Positions 7,218 through 17,250 of a DNA stretch of 41,779 nt are shown here, in pieces. The notes under the pieces were generated by a model that ran no database searches, was not told the origin of the DNA, and saw only the letters and a list, made by a program, of their open reading frames with translations. Position numbers and translations under genes: made by a program. The DNA is from Clostridium tepidum (GTDB lineage: Bacteria; Bacillota; Clostridia; Clostridiales; Clostridiaceae): the NCBI RefSeq assembly GCF_002008345.1, contig NZ_MRAE01000024.1, positions 1-41,779 of the forward strand, in the 5' to 3' direction. Within the stretch, counting starts at the first letter, position 1. Every line of letters starts with the position of its first letter.

Positions 7218-7237
7218 ATTTATGGAGGGATGCACAA

Positions 7238-8428
7238 ATGAACGAATTGTTAATTAAAAATGTAAATATAATAGATTGGTGCCAAAACTTCCATGGAGAT
7301 GTTTATATAAAGAACGGAATTATATCAGAATTAGGAATAGATTTAAAGAAGGATTGTGAAATATTTAATGGAAGAGGATTAACTCTTCTTCCATCTTTTA
7401 TAGATATGCATGCTCATTTTAGAGATCCAGGTTTTACATATAAAGAAGATATATTAACCGGAAGTAGAGCTGCAGTAAAAGGCGGATATACTATGGTAAA
7501 TTTGATGGCTAATACTAAACCTATATGTAGTTCCAACAAAGAAATAGAATATGTGCTACAAAAAGGAAAGGAAATAGGATTAGTAGATATACATCAATGT
7601 ATATCAATTACAAAAGATTTTTCCGGAGATGATATAAGTCATTTAGATTCCATAGATGAGAAAGTAAAAATAATATCAGAAGATGGAAAAGATGTAATGA
7701 ATACAAGGGTATTAATAGAGGCTATGTTTAAAGCTAAAGAAAAAGATCTTATAGTAATGTGCCATTCAGAAGAACATGATGTAACAGAATTAGATACTAG
7801 GCTTTCAGAAAATTTAATGACTTGGAGAAATATAGCGCTTTCAGAATTTACAGGATGTAAAATTCATATAGCTCATGTAAGTACCAAAGAATCTATAGAA
7901 TATATAAGGAATGCTAAAAAGAAAGGTTTAAAAATAACCTGTGAAGTAGCACCACATCATATAGCTCTTACAAATAAAATTTTTTATAGAGTAAATCCAC
8001 CTTTAAGGGAAGAAGAAGATATAAAGGTATTGATAGAGGCAATAAAAGAAGATTTAGTAGATTGCATAGGAACGGATCATGCACCTCATAGTAAAGAAGA
8101 TAAGTTAAAGGGGAGTCCGGGAATATCAGGAATAGAAACCTCTTTTTCTACATGTTATACAAAATTAGTTCATGATAATCATATTAGTTTAAGCAAACTT
8201 TCAAAAATAATGTCCAAGAATCCAGCGGATATTCTAGGTGTAAATAAGGGTGAAATAAAAATAGGAAGAGAAGCAGATTTAGTTTTAGTGGATACAAAAG
8301 AAGAATATAAAGTGAAATCTGAAGAATTTCATTCAAAAGGAAAAAATACTCCTATGGATGGTATGTGTCTTAAAGGAAAAGTTAAAGCTACATTTAAAGC
8401 AGGTAGTATAGTATATAGTGAATTTTAA
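7238..8428 (+). CDS. pyrC: Dihydroorotase
   Basis: It cyclises carbamoyl aspartate to dihydroorotate. The 396-residue, amidohydrolase-fold protein has the metal motif H58-x-H60 followed by F-R-D-P, typical of class I dihydroorotases. Further candidates for the metal site are Asp149 in SEDGK, His176 in CHSEEH, the His of IHIAHVST and the Asp of GTDHAPHS. The C-terminal G-x-I-x-x-G-R-E-A-D-L-V-L segment closes the composite beta domain seen in amidohydrolases. GGAGGG precedes the ATG. It is 20 nt from pyrI, within the operon. Confidence 0.96.
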   Translation: MNELLIKNVNIIDWCQNFHGDVYIKNGIISELGIDLKKDCEIFNGRGLTLLPSFIDMHAHFRDPGFTYKEDILTGSRAAVKGGYTMVNLMANTKPICSSNKEIEYVLQKGKEIGLVDIHQCISITKDFSGDDISHLDSIDEKVKIISEDGKDVMNTRVLIEAMFKAKEKDLIVMCHSEEHDVTELDTRLSENLMTWRNIALSEFTGCKIHIAHVSTKESIEYIRNAKKKGLKITCEVAPHHIALTNKIFYRVNPPLREEEDIKVLIEAIKEDLVDCIGTDHAPHSKEDKLKGSPGISGIETSFSTCYTKLVHDNHISLSKLSKIMSKNPADILGVNKGEIKIGREADLVLVDTKEEYKVKSEEFHSKGKNTPMDGMCLKGKVKATFKAGSIVYSEF

Positions 8429-8451
8429 TAGAAAAAGAAAGGATGAATAAA

Positions 8452-9303
8452 TTGATTATAGATAAATTGTATGAAAGTGTAGAAAAAAAAGGTTGTGTTT
8501 GTGTAGGGCTTGATACAGATATAAGTTATATACCAAAAGGATTTTTAAATAAATTTACTAATATAGAAGATGCTATATTTGCATTTAATCAAAGAATAGT
8601 TGATTCAACTTTTGATGTATCAGCTTGTTATAAAGTTCAGATAGCTTATTATGAGGCTATGGGGATTAAAGGAATGATTTTATATAAAAAAACCTTAGAA
8701 TATATAAGAAAAAAAGGAGGCATAGTTATAGCTGATATAAAAAGAGGAGATATATCTGCTACGGCTAAAATGTATGCAAAAGCTCATTTCGAGGGAGATT
8801 TTGAAAGTGATTTTATAACATTAAATCCATATATGGGAATGGATACACTAGAGCCTTATAAAGATTATTTTATAAATAAGAAAAAAGGAGCTTTCTTATT
8901 ATTAAGAACTTCTAATGAAGGTTCAAAGGATATACAATATTTAGATTTAAAAGACAATAAAAAAGTATATAACAAAGTAGGAGAGAAAATAGAGAATATA
9001 GGAAAAAAATTTTTAGGTAATTGTGGATATAGCTCGATAGGAGCAGTGGTTGGATGTACAGCAGAAGAAAATAATATTAGAAAAGAATTAAAACATACAT
9101 TTTTCTTAATACCTGGATATGGTGCTCAAGGAGGAAAAGCTGAAGTTGCCAAATCTTATTTAAGTAAAGGTAATGGAGGTATTGTAAATTCTTCAAGGGG
9201 AATATTGCTTGCCTATAAAAAATATGATGAAGAAGGAAAAAACTTTGAAGAATATGCTAGAAATGAAGTTATAAATATGAAAAAAACTTTACAGATTATA
9301 TAG
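8452..9303 (+). CDS. pyrF: Orotidine 5'-phosphate decarboxylase, type 2
   Basis: It decarboxylates OMP to UMP, the last step of the pathway. The 283-residue TIM barrel carries the catalytic motif A-D-I-K-R-G-D (D95, K97, D100) in strand 3. The type 2 subfamily (about 280 residues, N-terminus I-I-D-K-L, then C-V-G-L-D-T-D) differs from the shorter Bacillus PyrF. The start is probably TTG 8452: GAAAGGA lies 8 nt upstream and the protein then begins as the family does. An ATG at 8443 abuts the ribosome site with no spacing and would add three residues. A 140-nt AT-rich spacer without a clear terminator separates it from pyrK. Confidence 0.94.
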   Translation: MIIDKLYESVEKKGCVCVGLDTDISYIPKGFLNKFTNIEDAIFAFNQRIVDSTFDVSACYKVQIAYYEAMGIKGMILYKKTLEYIRKKGGIVIADIKRGDISATAKMYAKAHFEGDFESDFITLNPYMGMDTLEPYKDYFINKKKGAFLLLRTSNEGSKDIQYLDLKDNKKVYNKVGEKIENIGKKFLGNCGYSSIGAVVGCTAEENNIRKELKHTFFLIPGYGAQGGKAEVAKSYLSKGNGGIVNSSRGILLAYKKYDEEGKNFEEYARNEVINMKKTLQII

Positions 9304-9444
9304 ATTTACATAAAGTTACTTTTAGTATTGCAAGAATTTATTTTTAAATGTATTAGCACTTGTATTTTATTTTAAATAAAATAGGGGCAAAATCTTATGT
9401 GCATTATATAAATATATTTTTGTAGTATTAGATTACAAGAAAGA

Positions 9445-10203
9445 GTGGTGTGTAAAATAACGGCTAAAACTTTTAAAGTAAAGGTAATAGAGAATAAAAG
9501 TATATCAACAAATATATTTAAAATGACACTAGAAGGTACTTTTAAAGGTAATCCAGGACAATTTTATATGATTAGAGCTTGGGGAAATGAGCCAATTTTA
9601 TGGAGACCAATAAGTATACATGATATAAGTGAAAATTCAATAGAATTTTTATATAAAGTAGAAGGAAAAGGAACCAAAATTTTATCAGAGAAAACATCAG
9701 AAGATGAAATAGAAATAATGGGTTCTTTAGGAAATGGATTTGATTTAGAAAATATAAAGGGCAAAATAGCTATAGTAACTGGTGGTATAGGAATAGCTCC
9801 AATAAATTATTTAATAAAAAGTATGAAAAATATAAATATAGATATCTATGCAGGCTTTAGAGATGAGACTTATAGTATAGAAAGTTTTAAAAATTTAGTA
9901 GATAATGTAATTGTAGTTACAGAGGATGGCAGTTCTGGAGAAAAAGGATATGTAACAGATTATTTTCATCCAGAAGATTATGATTTGGTTTTGTGTTGTG
10001 GTCCGGAAATAATGATGGATAAGGTTATATTAATGTGTAGGGAAAAGAAGATACCTTTGTATGTATCTATGGAAAAAAGAATGGCCTGTGGTATAGGAGC
10101 ATGTCTTGTGTGCACTTGTAAAACTAGATTTGGTAATAAAAGAACTTGCAAGGATGGTCCCGTATTTAAAGGGGAGGATATTCTTTTGAAAGGAGATATA
10201 TAA
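9445..10203 (+). CDS. pyrK: Dihydroorotate dehydrogenase B, electron transfer subunit
   Basis: This is the iron-sulfur flavoprotein partner of PyrD in class 1B enzymes, passing electrons to NAD+. The ferredoxin-reductase-like protein shows the FAD motif W-R-P-I-S-I-H, the NAD-binding glycine motif GGIGIAPI, and a C-terminal [2Fe-2S] site C215-x4-C220-x2-C223-x11-C235. The start is uncertain: GTG 9445 and GTG 9448 are both possible after AAGAAAG; the ribosome site is weak. The gene ends in TAATG, overlapping the pyrD start by one base, so the two subunits are translationally coupled. Confidence 0.94.
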   Translation: MVCKITAKTFKVKVIENKSISTNIFKMTLEGTFKGNPGQFYMIRAWGNEPILWRPISIHDISENSIEFLYKVEGKGTKILSEKTSEDEIEIMGSLGNGFDLENIKGKIAIVTGGIGIAPINYLIKSMKNINIDIYAGFRDETYSIESFKNLVDNVIVVTEDGSSGEKGYVTDYFHPEDYDLVLCCGPEIMMDKVILMCREKKIPLYVSMEKRMACGIGACLVCTCKTRFGNKRTCKDGPVFKGEDILLKGDI

Positions 10204-11099
10204 TGCTTCAAGTAAATTTATGTGGTAAAATTTTTAAAAATCCTATTATAGCTGCATCAGGAACTTTTGGATTTGGAGAAGAATATGGAGAATTTTATGA
10301 TGTTTCGAAATTAGGAGGAGTTTCCAGTAAGGGGTTAACTTTAAATCCTAAAGATGGGAATGATGGAATAAGAATTTATGAAACGAATTCCGGTATAATG
10401 AATAGTGTAGGACTTCAAAATCCCGGAGTAGATAAATTTATAAAAGAAGAGTTACCTAAAATGAAAAAAATAGATACTATAACTATTGCAAATGTAGGCG
10501 GAGGATGTATAGAAGATTATATGGCAGTAGTAGAAAAGTTAAATAAAACAGATATAGATATGATAGAGTTAAATATATCCTGTCCAAATGTGAAACATGG
10601 AGGAATGGCTTTTGGAATAAAGTCAGAAGTAGCTTATGAAGTAGTAAATAGAGTTAAACAAATATGTAAAAAGCCGCTTATAGTAAAATTATCTCCTAAT
10701 GCAGAAGATATAGTAGATATGGCTATAAAATGTGAAAGCGCAGGTGCAGATGTCATTTCTTTAGTAAACACATTTAAAGCTATGGCTATTGATATAAAAA
10801 GAAAAGTTCCTGTATTTGAAAATGTAACCGCAGGATTATCAGGACCATGTATTAAGCCTATAGCATTAAGAATGGTATATGAAGTATGTAAGCAGATAAA
10901 AATACCAGTTATAGGAATGGGCGGAATAAGCAATTATGAAGATGTAATAGAGTTTATTATGGCAGGGGCTACAGCAGTACAAATAGGAACAGCTAATTTT
11001 ATTAATCCATATTCCGCCGTAGATATAATAGAAGATTTAGAAAATTATATAAAAAAACAGGGGATTACAAGCTTAGAGGAAATAAGGGGAATTATTTAA
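10203..11099 (+). CDS. pyrD: Dihydroorotate dehydrogenase B (NAD-linked), catalytic subunit
   Basis: It oxidises dihydroorotate to orotate on FMN. The 298-residue barrel has the class 1B catalytic base Cys127 in [13 protein letters not shown] (class 2 would have Ser). [16 protein letters not shown], VGLQNPG and the C-terminal FMN phosphate segments (GMGGI, QIGTA) are all present. AAAGGAGA lies before the ATG, which overlaps the pyrK stop. Together with PyrK it forms the expected heterotetramer, suited to anaerobic growth because NAD+ is the acceptor. Confidence 0.97.
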   Translation: MLQVNLCGKIFKNPIIAASGTFGFGEEYGEFYDVSKLGGVSSKGLTLNPKDGNDGIRIYETNSGIMNSVGLQNPGVDKFIKEELPKMKKIDTITIANVGGGCIEDYMAVVEKLNKTDIDMIELNISCPNVKHGGMAFGIKSEVAYEVVNRVKQICKKPLIVKLSPNAEDIVDMAIKCESAGADVISLVNTFKAMAIDIKRKVPVFENVTAGLSGPCIKPIALRMVYEVCKQIKIPVIGMGGISNYEDVIEFIMAGATAVQIGTANFINPYSAVDIIEDLENYIKKQGITSLEEIRGII

Positions 11100-11132
11100 A
11101 ATAAATTTTGTGAATATAAGGAGAAGATATAA

Positions 11133-11708
11133 ATGAGTAATGTAAATGTTATAGATATATTAAAAGAATCAAATGCATTATTAGAAGGACATTTTTTATT
11201 ATCATCTGGTAGACATAGTAATAGATACTGTCAATGTGCAAGGTTACTTCAATATCCAGAAAAAGCAGAAAAAGTTATTAGTGTAATAGCAGAAAAGCTT
11301 AAAGATGTAGATTTTAATATAATAGTAGGTCCAGCTATGGGTGGTGTAATAGTATCTTATGAATTAGCAAGGCAAACTAATAGACCGGGAATATTTGCAG
11401 AAAGAAAAGGTGATGAAATGTGCATAAGAAGAGGATTTGAAATAAAAAATGGAGATAAGGTTATAATATCCGAAGATGTAATAACTACAGGAAAATCTTC
11501 TTTAGAAGTAGCTAAAGTTATAGAAGAAATGGATGGAGAAGTAGTAGGTATAGCATGTATAGTTGATAGAAGAGCAGAAGATATAAACATAAAATATCCA
11601 ATATATAGTGCTTGTAGATTAGAAATAGAAACATATGAAAAAGATAATTGTGAGTTATGTAAAAATAATATACCTTTTGAAAAACCAGGCAGTAGAAGGC
11701 AAAAATAA
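11133..11708 (+). CDS. pyrE: Orotate phosphoribosyltransferase
   Basis: It joins orotate and PRPP to make OMP, the substrate of PyrF. The 191-residue type I phosphoribosyltransferase has the PRPP motif [13 protein letters not shown] (about 111-123) and the GPAMGG loop (66-71). The C-terminal tail C-E-L-C-K-N plus a basic end is commonly seen in the firmicute-type enzymes. AAGGAG precedes the ATG; the gene follows pyrD by 33 nt and is last in the operon, ending at a clear terminator. Confidence 0.96.
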   Translation: MSNVNVIDILKESNALLEGHFLLSSGRHSNRYCQCARLLQYPEKAEKVISVIAEKLKDVDFNIIVGPAMGGVIVSYELARQTNRPGIFAERKGDEMCIRRGFEIKNGDKVIISEDVITTGKSSLEVAKVIEEMDGEVVGIACIVDRRAEDINIKYPIYSACRLEIETYEKDNCELCKNNIPFEKPGSRRQK

Positions 11709-11718
11709 ATTTAATAGT

Positions 11719-11760
11719 CAAAAGTGTTTCAAAATAAATTTGATTTTGGAACACTTTTTT
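11719..11760 (+). terminator. Rho-independent terminator of the pyr operon
   Basis: The AAAGTGTT...CAAAAT arm pairs with ATTTTG...AACACTTT around a short AAATTTG loop, followed by a run of T. Confidence 0.9.
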
Positions 11761-11923
11761 AGTTTAAACAAATGATAAATAAAAACTTAATTTTACTTTA
11801 ATAATTATTAAAATGATTATTATTTTTTATAGTTTTGAGTTATAATAATGTTAGGTATGCATTATTATAAATATATTTTATTTAGTATAGTATAGATAGG
11901 TATTATATATAGGAGGAATTATT

Positions 11924-12736
11924 GTGGCAAAACCAAGTATTTTTAGCAAAGATTATGAAAGAAGAATGAAAAGAAGAAAAAGAAGGACTTTCTTTTCTGT
12001 TATAGTTATAATATTAATTTCTTTAGTAGTAATATTCACTAACAATGGTATTGGTAAAAAGATAAAAATTAGTTTAAATCAAATAAAAGAAGAAACTAAG
12101 GCTGAAGAAGAACGAAAAAATAAACAACAAGAACAAAAGGAAAATAAAAAAGAAAATGAAAATAACAATGCAGCCACAGTAAAAAAAGAAAGTGAAGTTC
12201 CTAAAGATAATAATATAGAAGTTCAATTAGAGGATAATATAAAAATAAAGTTGATATATATAGAAGATAGTAATAAAAATAAGACCATTAAATCTATAGA
12301 TTTAAATAAGAATAATTTATTATATGATATAAATCCTTCAAAAAATTTAATAGTTTTAACAAACCCAAAGACTCAAAATATTTATTTAGTAAATTTAAAT
12401 GGTGAAAAGCAGGATATAACAAATAAGCAGTATACATCAACATCCGGAACAACTTTTCAAAAGGATACAATATTAGCTTCAAAACAAGATTATCTATGGT
12501 CAGTTTTGCCTAAATTTATAGATAATGATAATATAGCATATATTTCTCAACTACCATGGTTTAATAAGACAACTAAATACATTTGGATGTATAATATAAA
12601 AAATAAAACTCATTTATACAATCAAAATATATCAGGAGAAGACATTAAGTTTGACAAATTAACAGAAAAGGGACTTACGGTGATTTCAGATGGTAAAACT
12701 ATATTTTTAAAAGCAGATGGAAGCATAAGTGAGTAA
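11924..12736 (+). CDS. Membrane-anchored protein of unknown function
   Basis: The 270-residue protein has a very basic N-terminus (RRMKRRKRRT), one membrane segment at about residues 24-40 (FFSVIVIILISLVVIF), a Glu/Lys/Asn-rich low-complexity linker (about 50-100), and then an Asn/Lys-rich region likely to lie outside the cell. The charge pattern suggests N-in, C-out. No family is recognised. The start is GTG 11924 after AGGAGGA. A hairpin separates it from the next gene. Its position between the pyr operon and tig gives no firm functional hint. Confidence 0.75.
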   Translation: MAKPSIFSKDYERRMKRRKRRTFFSVIVIILISLVVIFTNNGIGKKIKISLNQIKEETKAEEERKNKQQEQKENKKENENNNAATVKKESEVPKDNNIEVQLEDNIKIKLIYIEDSNKNKTIKSIDLNKNNLLYDINPSKNLIVLTNPKTQNIYLVNLNGEKQDITNKQYTSTSGTTFQKDTILASKQDYLWSVLPKFIDNDNIAYISQLPWFNKTTKYIWMYNIKNKTHLYNQNISGEDIKFDKLTEKGLTVISDGKTIFLKADGSISE

Positions 12737-12788
12737 AATAAAGATTCTATATAAATAATATTAAAATTAATAAGCGCATAGTAGTTTT

Positions 12789-12818
12789 AAGAGTGTATCA
12801 AATATATACACTCTTGCT
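12789..12818 (+). terminator. Hairpin, probable terminator
   Basis: AAGAGTGTAT (12789-12798) pairs perfectly with ATACACTCTT (12806-12815) around a 7-nt loop, followed by GCTTTATTT. The T-run is interrupted, and the hairpin lies only 9 nt before the ribosome site of the next gene, so it could also act as an attenuator. Confidence 0.5.
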
Positions 12819-12836
12819 TTATTTGAGGAGGTAAAT

Positions 12837-13622
12837 ATGAAAATAGGAATGTCTTCTGCTTGTTTGTATCCTAAAGTACCAATAGAAGAAACTATATCAG
12901 TTATGAAAAAATTAGGATTTAATGTGGGAGAAGTTTTTTTAAACACTTATAGTGAGTATAGTGAAGATTTTGTAAAAAAAATACAAGAAGAAAAAGAAAA
13001 AAATAATTTTTTTATAAATTCTATTCATGCTTTTTCAAGTGCTTTTGAACTCTATTTATTTGATTCTTACAGAAGAAGACAAAGAGATATGCTTAAGATA
13101 TTTAAAAAAGTATGTAAAGCAGCAAATTTATTGAAAGCAAATTATTATACATTTCACGGCATGAGAAGAAGTAATTTATCAGATTTAAATATGAACTATA
13201 TTATAGATATTTATGATGAATTAAATTATATTGCTAATGAAGAGGGAATAAAACTAGCTCAAGAAAATGTAGCTTGGTGTATGTCTTCTAATATAGATTT
13301 TTTAAATATATTAAATGAAAAGTGTAGAAATAATTTAAATTATACATTGGATATCAAACAAGCCTTTAGGATAGGTAAAGATCCTATTGAATACATAAAT
13401 ACAATGGGAAATAAAATAGTTAATGTTCATATAAATGATAGAGATGAGGAGAATATTTGTCTACTACCGGGAAGAGGCAATATAAATTTAAAAAAAATAT
13501 GTTGTAAATTACAGGAAATAGGATATAATAATGTTTATACTATAGAAGTTTATAGTGACAATTATTCCTCATATTCAGAAATTATAAATTCAAGGGATTT
13601 TCTTCAAAATATTTTATCATGA
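12837..13622 (+). CDS. Sugar phosphate isomerase/epimerase family (TIM barrel, xylose isomerase-like)
   Basis: This 261-residue protein fits the AP-endonuclease-2/xylose-isomerase-like barrel. Strands carry the usual metal ligands in order: Glu in LAQENVAW, Asp in YTLDIKQA, the H-x-N-D pair in VNVHINDRD, and Glu in YTIEVYS. The N-terminal KIGMSSACLYP and LGFNVGEVFLNT also match this fold. Members include hexulose isomerases, inosose dehydratases and endonuclease IV; this one lacks features that would pick among them. GAGGAGG precedes the ATG by 6 nt. No sugar transport or catabolic gene is adjacent, so the substrate is unknown. Confidence 0.8.
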   Translation: MKIGMSSACLYPKVPIEETISVMKKLGFNVGEVFLNTYSEYSEDFVKKIQEEKEKNNFFINSIHAFSSAFELYLFDSYRRRQRDMLKIFKKVCKAANLLKANYYTFHGMRRSNLSDLNMNYIIDIYDELNYIANEEGIKLAQENVAWCMSSNIDFLNILNEKCRNNLNYTLDIKQAFRIGKDPIEYINTMGNKIVNVHINDRDEENICLLPGRGNINLKKICCKLQEIGYNNVYTIEVYSDNYSSYSEIINSRDFLQNILS

Positions 13623-13753
13623 TGAAAAATATTGTAAATAATATAGAATATGATATATAATATGATATATAATAGTTAATAAAGTGTAATTTAGGTAACT
13701 ATAATCTATTTTACTTTATGTTAGCGTAATGTATATTAATAATTATAAATATA

Positions 13754-13762
13754 TGATATAAT
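13754..13762 (+). promoter_or_regulatory. Extended -10 promoter candidate for tig
   Basis: TGATATAAT is a TGn plus perfect TATAAT, about 45 nt before the tig start. The -35 region is weak. Short direct repeats of ATATGATATATA lie further upstream at about 13648-13672. Confidence 0.45.
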
Positions 13763-13810
13763 GATAGAGTTAAAATGAGCATAAACAAGGAATTGGGAGG
13801 AAGAAGTATA

Positions 13811-15103
13811 ATGAACGTTAAAGTGGAAAATATAGAAAAGAATGTTGTAAAATTAGAGATAACAGTTGATAGTGAAAAATTCAATGAAGCTGTTAAAAAA
13901 TCATTCAAAAAAAATGCTAAAAGATTTAATGTACCAGGATTTAGAAAAGGTAAAGCACCTTTAAATATAATAAAAAAATATTACGGAGAAGGAGTTTTAT
14001 TTGAAGATGCTATAAATTTCTGTTGTGAAGATACATATCCTAAGGCTATAGAAGAAAATAATATAAAACCAGTAGATTTTCCTCAAATAGATATAATACA
14101 AATAGGAGAAGGAAAAGACTTTATATATACAGCAGAAGTTACAACTGTTCCTGAAGTGAAATTAGGAGAATATAAAGGTGTAGAAGTTAAAAAGGTTTCA
14201 TATGAAGTAGAAGATGAAGCTGTAGAAAATGAATTAAAATCTATGCAACAAAAAAATGCAAGGGTATCTGTTAAAGAAGAAGGAGCAATTGAAAAAGGAA
14301 ACATAGCAGTAATTGATTTTAAAGGATATGTAGATGGAAAAGCTTTTGAAGGTGGAGAAGCTAAGGACTATGAATTAGAAATAGGATCAGGCACTTTCAT
14401 AGGCGATTTCGAAGATCAATTAATAGGCCTTAAAAAAGGTGAATCAAAAGAAGTAAATGTAAGTTTCCCAGAAGAATATGGTAGAGAAGATTTAAATGGA
14501 AAACCAGCTACTTTTGAAGTAACAGTTAAGGATATAAAAATCAAGGAACTTCCAGCTTTAGATGATGAATTTGCAAAAGAAGTTTCAGAATTTGATACAT
14601 TAGAGGAATTAAAATCAGATATAAAGGATAGAATGAAAAAAGAATTAGCTGAAAAAGCTAAAGCAGAATATGAAGAAGCAGTAGTTGAAAAAGTTGCAGC
14701 AAATGCTGAAATAGATATACCAAAAGTTATGATTGAAAAAGAAATAGATAATATGGTAAGAGATTTAGAAATGAGATTAAAATATCAAGGACTAGACCTT
14801 AAATCATATTATGAATTTACAAATAGTTCAGAAGAAAAAGTAAAAGAATATATGAGAGAAACAGCTGAAAAAAGAGTTAGAACAGATTTAATAATGCAAG
14901 AAATTGCTAAAGTAGAAAATATAAAAGCTACAGAAGAAGAATTAAAAGAAAAAGCTATGGAAATGGCTAAACAATATGGTCAAAAAGATGTAGAAAAAAC
15001 TGCTGAACTAATAGTAAATGCTCAAAAAGCATACTTAGAAATTGATATAATTAATGGAAAAGTTTTAGACCTATTAGTAAAGAATAGTAAAGAAATAGCT
15101 TAG
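13811..15103 (+). CDS. tig: Trigger factor, ribosome-associated chaperone/peptidyl-prolyl isomerase
   Basis: It binds the ribosome near the exit tunnel and shields nascent chains. The 430-residue protein has the ribosome-binding signature GFRKGKAP in its N-terminal domain (about residues 35-55), a central FKBP-type isomerase domain (about 150-245; [26 protein letters not shown] sequence) and a long helical C-terminal arm region. The start is ATG 13811, with GGGAGGAAG upstream; ATG 13775 has no ribosome site. It heads the tig-clpP-clpX-lonB-lonA-engB block, a common firmicute order. Confidence 0.97.
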   Translation: MNVKVENIEKNVVKLEITVDSEKFNEAVKKSFKKNAKRFNVPGFRKGKAPLNIIKKYYGEGVLFEDAINFCCEDTYPKAIEENNIKPVDFPQIDIIQIGEGKDFIYTAEVTTVPEVKLGEYKGVEVKKVSYEVEDEAVENELKSMQQKNARVSVKEEGAIEKGNIAVIDFKGYVDGKAFEGGEAKDYELEIGSGTFIGDFEDQLIGLKKGESKEVNVSFPEEYGREDLNGKPATFEVTVKDIKIKELPALDDEFAKEVSEFDTLEELKSDIKDRMKKELAEKAKAEYEEAVVEKVAANAEIDIPKVMIEKEIDNMVRDLEMRLKYQGLDLKSYYEFTNSSEEKVKEYMRETAEKRVRTDLIMQEIAKVENIKATEEELKEKAMEMAKQYGQKDVEKTAELIVNAQKAYLEIDIINGKVLDLLVKNSKEIA

Positions 15104-15130
15104 TTTATTTATAATAATAGGTAATAATAT

Positions 15131-15166
15131 AGTTGCCAGGATATATTTTCTGGCAACTAAGTTTTA
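15131..15166 (+). terminator. Hairpin after tig, probable terminator
   Basis: AGTTGCCAG (15131-15139) pairs perfectly with CTGGCAACT (15150-15158), followed by AAGTTTT. The T-run is short and partial read-through into clpP is possible. Confidence 0.6.
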
Positions 15167-15228
15167 ATAATTATAAATATCACATAGGTATCATTAGTAT
15201 CTTATTTTTATAAAAGGAGGAGATATGT

Positions 15229-15813
15229 ATGAGTTTAGTACCTGTAGTTGTAGAACAAACAAATAGAGGGGAAAGGTCTTACGATATTTATTCTAGATTA
15301 TTAAAAGATAGAATAATAATGTTAAGTGAAGAGGTTAATGACACAACTGCTAGTTTAGTGGTAGCACAATTGTTGTTCTTAGAAGCAGAAGATCCAGATA
15401 AAGATATATATTTATATATTAATAGTCCAGGAGGTTCTATAACTTCTGGAATGGCAATATATGATACAATGCAATATATAAAACCAGATGTTTCCACTAT
15501 ATGTGTAGGAATGGCAGCATCTATGGGAGCATTTTTACTTGCAGCTGGTGCAAAGGGAAAAAGATATGCATTACCTAATAGTGAAGTTATGATACATCAG
15601 CCACTAGGTGGATTCAGAGGTCAAGCAACAGATATAGGAATACATGCTGAAAGAATCCTAAAAATGAAGAAAAAATTGAATACTATATTAAGTGAAAGAA
15701 CAGGAAAACCATTAGAACAGGTAGAGCTTGACACAGAAAGAGATCATTTCTTAAGCGCAGAAGAAGCTAAAGAATACGGTTTAATTGATGAAGTTATTGA
15801 TAGAAAGAAATAA
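15229..15813 (+). CDS. clpP: ATP-dependent Clp protease proteolytic subunit
   Basis: This is the barrel-shaped serine protease partner of ClpX and other Clp ATPases. The 194-residue length is standard. The catalytic triad is Ser98 (GMAASMG), His123 (MIHQP) and Asp172 (TERDHF). The N-terminal segment [15 protein letters not shown] matches the axial loops. The start is ATG 15229 after AAAAGGAGG. clpX follows 19 nt downstream, so protease and unfoldase are co-transcribed. Confidence 0.98.
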   Translation: MSLVPVVVEQTNRGERSYDIYSRLLKDRIIMLSEEVNDTTASLVVAQLLFLEAEDPDKDIYLYINSPGGSITSGMAIYDTMQYIKPDVSTICVGMAASMGAFLLAAGAKGKRYALPNSEVMIHQPLGGFRGQATDIGIHAERILKMKKKLNTILSERTGKPLEQVELDTERDHFLSAEEAKEYGLIDEVIDRKK

Positions 15814-15832
15814 CCTTTAGTGAGGTGTAGAA

Positions 15833-17122
15833 ATGTCTAAATTAGATGAAAAAAAACAGTTGAAATGTTCATTCTGTGGAAAAACACAGGATCAAGTAAG
15901 ACGACTGATAGCAGGCCCAGGAGTATATATATGTGATGAGTGTATAGAACTTTGTTCTGAAATAATAAGTGATGAGTTTGAAGATGATATACAAGTAGAT
16001 TTAACATCATTGCCTAAGCCAAAGGAAATAAAAAACTATCTTGATCAATATGTTATAGGTCAAGAGGATGCTAAAAAATCATTATCTGTAGCCGTGTATA
16101 ATCATTACAAAAGAATTAATTCAAATTTAAATAGTGATGATGTAGAGCTTCAGAAAAGTAACATTCTTCTTTTAGGACCAACAGGTTCAGGGAAAACATT
16201 ATTAGCGCAAACATTAGCTAAGTTTTTAAATGTACCTTTTGCTATAGCAGACGCTACAACACTTACAGAGGCCGGCTATGTAGGAGAAGACGTAGAAAAT
16301 ATTCTTTTAAAGCTTATTCAAAATGCTGATTACGATATAGAAAGAGCAGAAAAAGGAATAGTATATATAGATGAAATAGATAAGATAGCCAGAAAGTCAG
16401 AAAATCCTTCTATTACTAGGGATGTGTCAGGTGAAGGAGTACAACAAGCATTATTAAAAATTCTTGAAGGTACTGTTGCAGCTGTTCCGCCTCAAGGTGG
16501 AAGAAAACATCCACATCAAGAGTTTATACAAATAAACACTACGAATATATTATTTATTTGTGGTGGAGCCTTTGATGGAGTAGATAAAATAATAGAAAGA
16601 AGAACAAGAACTAGCTCTTTAGGATTTGGAGCTGAAATTCAATCTAAAAAAGAAAAGGACTTAGGTAAACTTTTAAAAGATATTATGCCAGGAGATTTAT
16701 TAAAGTTTGGTTTAATACCTGAATTTATTGGAAGATTACCTATAGTTGTTACTTTAGATAAATTAGATAGAGAAGCTCTAATAAAAATATTAACTGAACC
16801 TAAAAATGCTCTTGTGAAACAATATAAGAAATTGTTTGAATTAGACGATGTAGAATTAGAATTTAATGAAGAGTCATTAAAGGAGATTGCTGATGAGGCA
16901 ATAAATAGAAATACTGGAGCTAGAGGACTTAGAGCTATAATAGAAGATATGATGAGAGAAATTATGTTTGAGATACCATCTCAAGAAAATATAGCTAAGG
17001 TAATAGTAAATAAAGATTGCATAAAAACTAGGAAACCAGAGCTTATAGAGGCTGAAGGTGGAAAAAGGTTACCTATTAAGCCTAAAAAAACTAAAAAAAG
17101 AAAAGATTCTGAAACAGCATAA
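15833..17122 (+). CDS. clpX: ATP-dependent Clp protease ATP-binding subunit ClpX
   Basis: This AAA+ unfoldase feeds substrates to ClpP. The N-terminal zinc-binding domain has Cys12, Cys15, Cys34 and Cys37. Walker A is GPTGSGKT, Walker B is [10 protein letters not shown], the pore loop is GYVG and the RKH loop is in [10 protein letters not shown]. Sensor and box VII motifs ([32 protein letters not shown]) are normal, and the IGF-type ClpP-docking loop is represented by the LGFGAE region. 429 residues is the usual length. A strong terminator follows. Confidence 0.98.
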   Translation: MSKLDEKKQLKCSFCGKTQDQVRRLIAGPGVYICDECIELCSEIISDEFEDDIQVDLTSLPKPKEIKNYLDQYVIGQEDAKKSLSVAVYNHYKRINSNLNSDDVELQKSNILLLGPTGSGKTLLAQTLAKFLNVPFAIADATTLTEAGYVGEDVENILLKLIQNADYDIERAEKGIVYIDEIDKIARKSENPSITRDVSGEGVQQALLKILEGTVAAVPPQGGRKHPHQEFIQINTTNILFICGGAFDGVDKIIERRTRTSSLGFGAEIQSKKEKDLGKLLKDIMPGDLLKFGLIPEFIGRLPIVVTLDKLDREALIKILTEPKNALVKQYKKLFELDDVELEFNEESLKEIADEAINRNTGARGLRAIIEDMMREIMFEIPSQENIAKVIVNKDCIKTRKPELIEAEGGKRLPIKPKKTKKRKDSETA

Positions 17123-17158
17123 AAATAGCACCAAGATTTGATCTTGGTGCTATTTTTT
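17123..17158 (+). terminator. Rho-independent terminator of clpPX
   Basis: AAATAGCACCAAGAT pairs perfectly with ATCTTGGTGCTATTT around TTG, followed by more T residues. Confidence 0.93.
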
Positions 17159-17250
17159 ATTTAATTAGTGAAATTAATAAATTATCCTTTTGAATATATA
17201 GAGTGAAAAAAGAACATAATAATAAAAAAAGGATTAAAGGGGTTTTGGAT

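Noticed and set aside
9363..9383. Short palindrome between pyrF and pyrK as a terminator
   Set aside because: TATTTTATTT/AAATAAAATA is purely A/T with a one-base centre and no T-run; the operon most likely continues through.
11518..11754. 78-codon minus-strand frame over the end of pyrE
   Set aside because: Overlaps pyrE and its terminator, very Leu/Tyr/Phe-rich, no ribosome site.
11801..11826. Fur-box-like stretch AATAATTATTAAAATGATTATT before the membrane protein gene
   Set aside because: AT-rich sequence gives many such partial matches; it has no clear dyad of the right spacing and the gene has no iron link.
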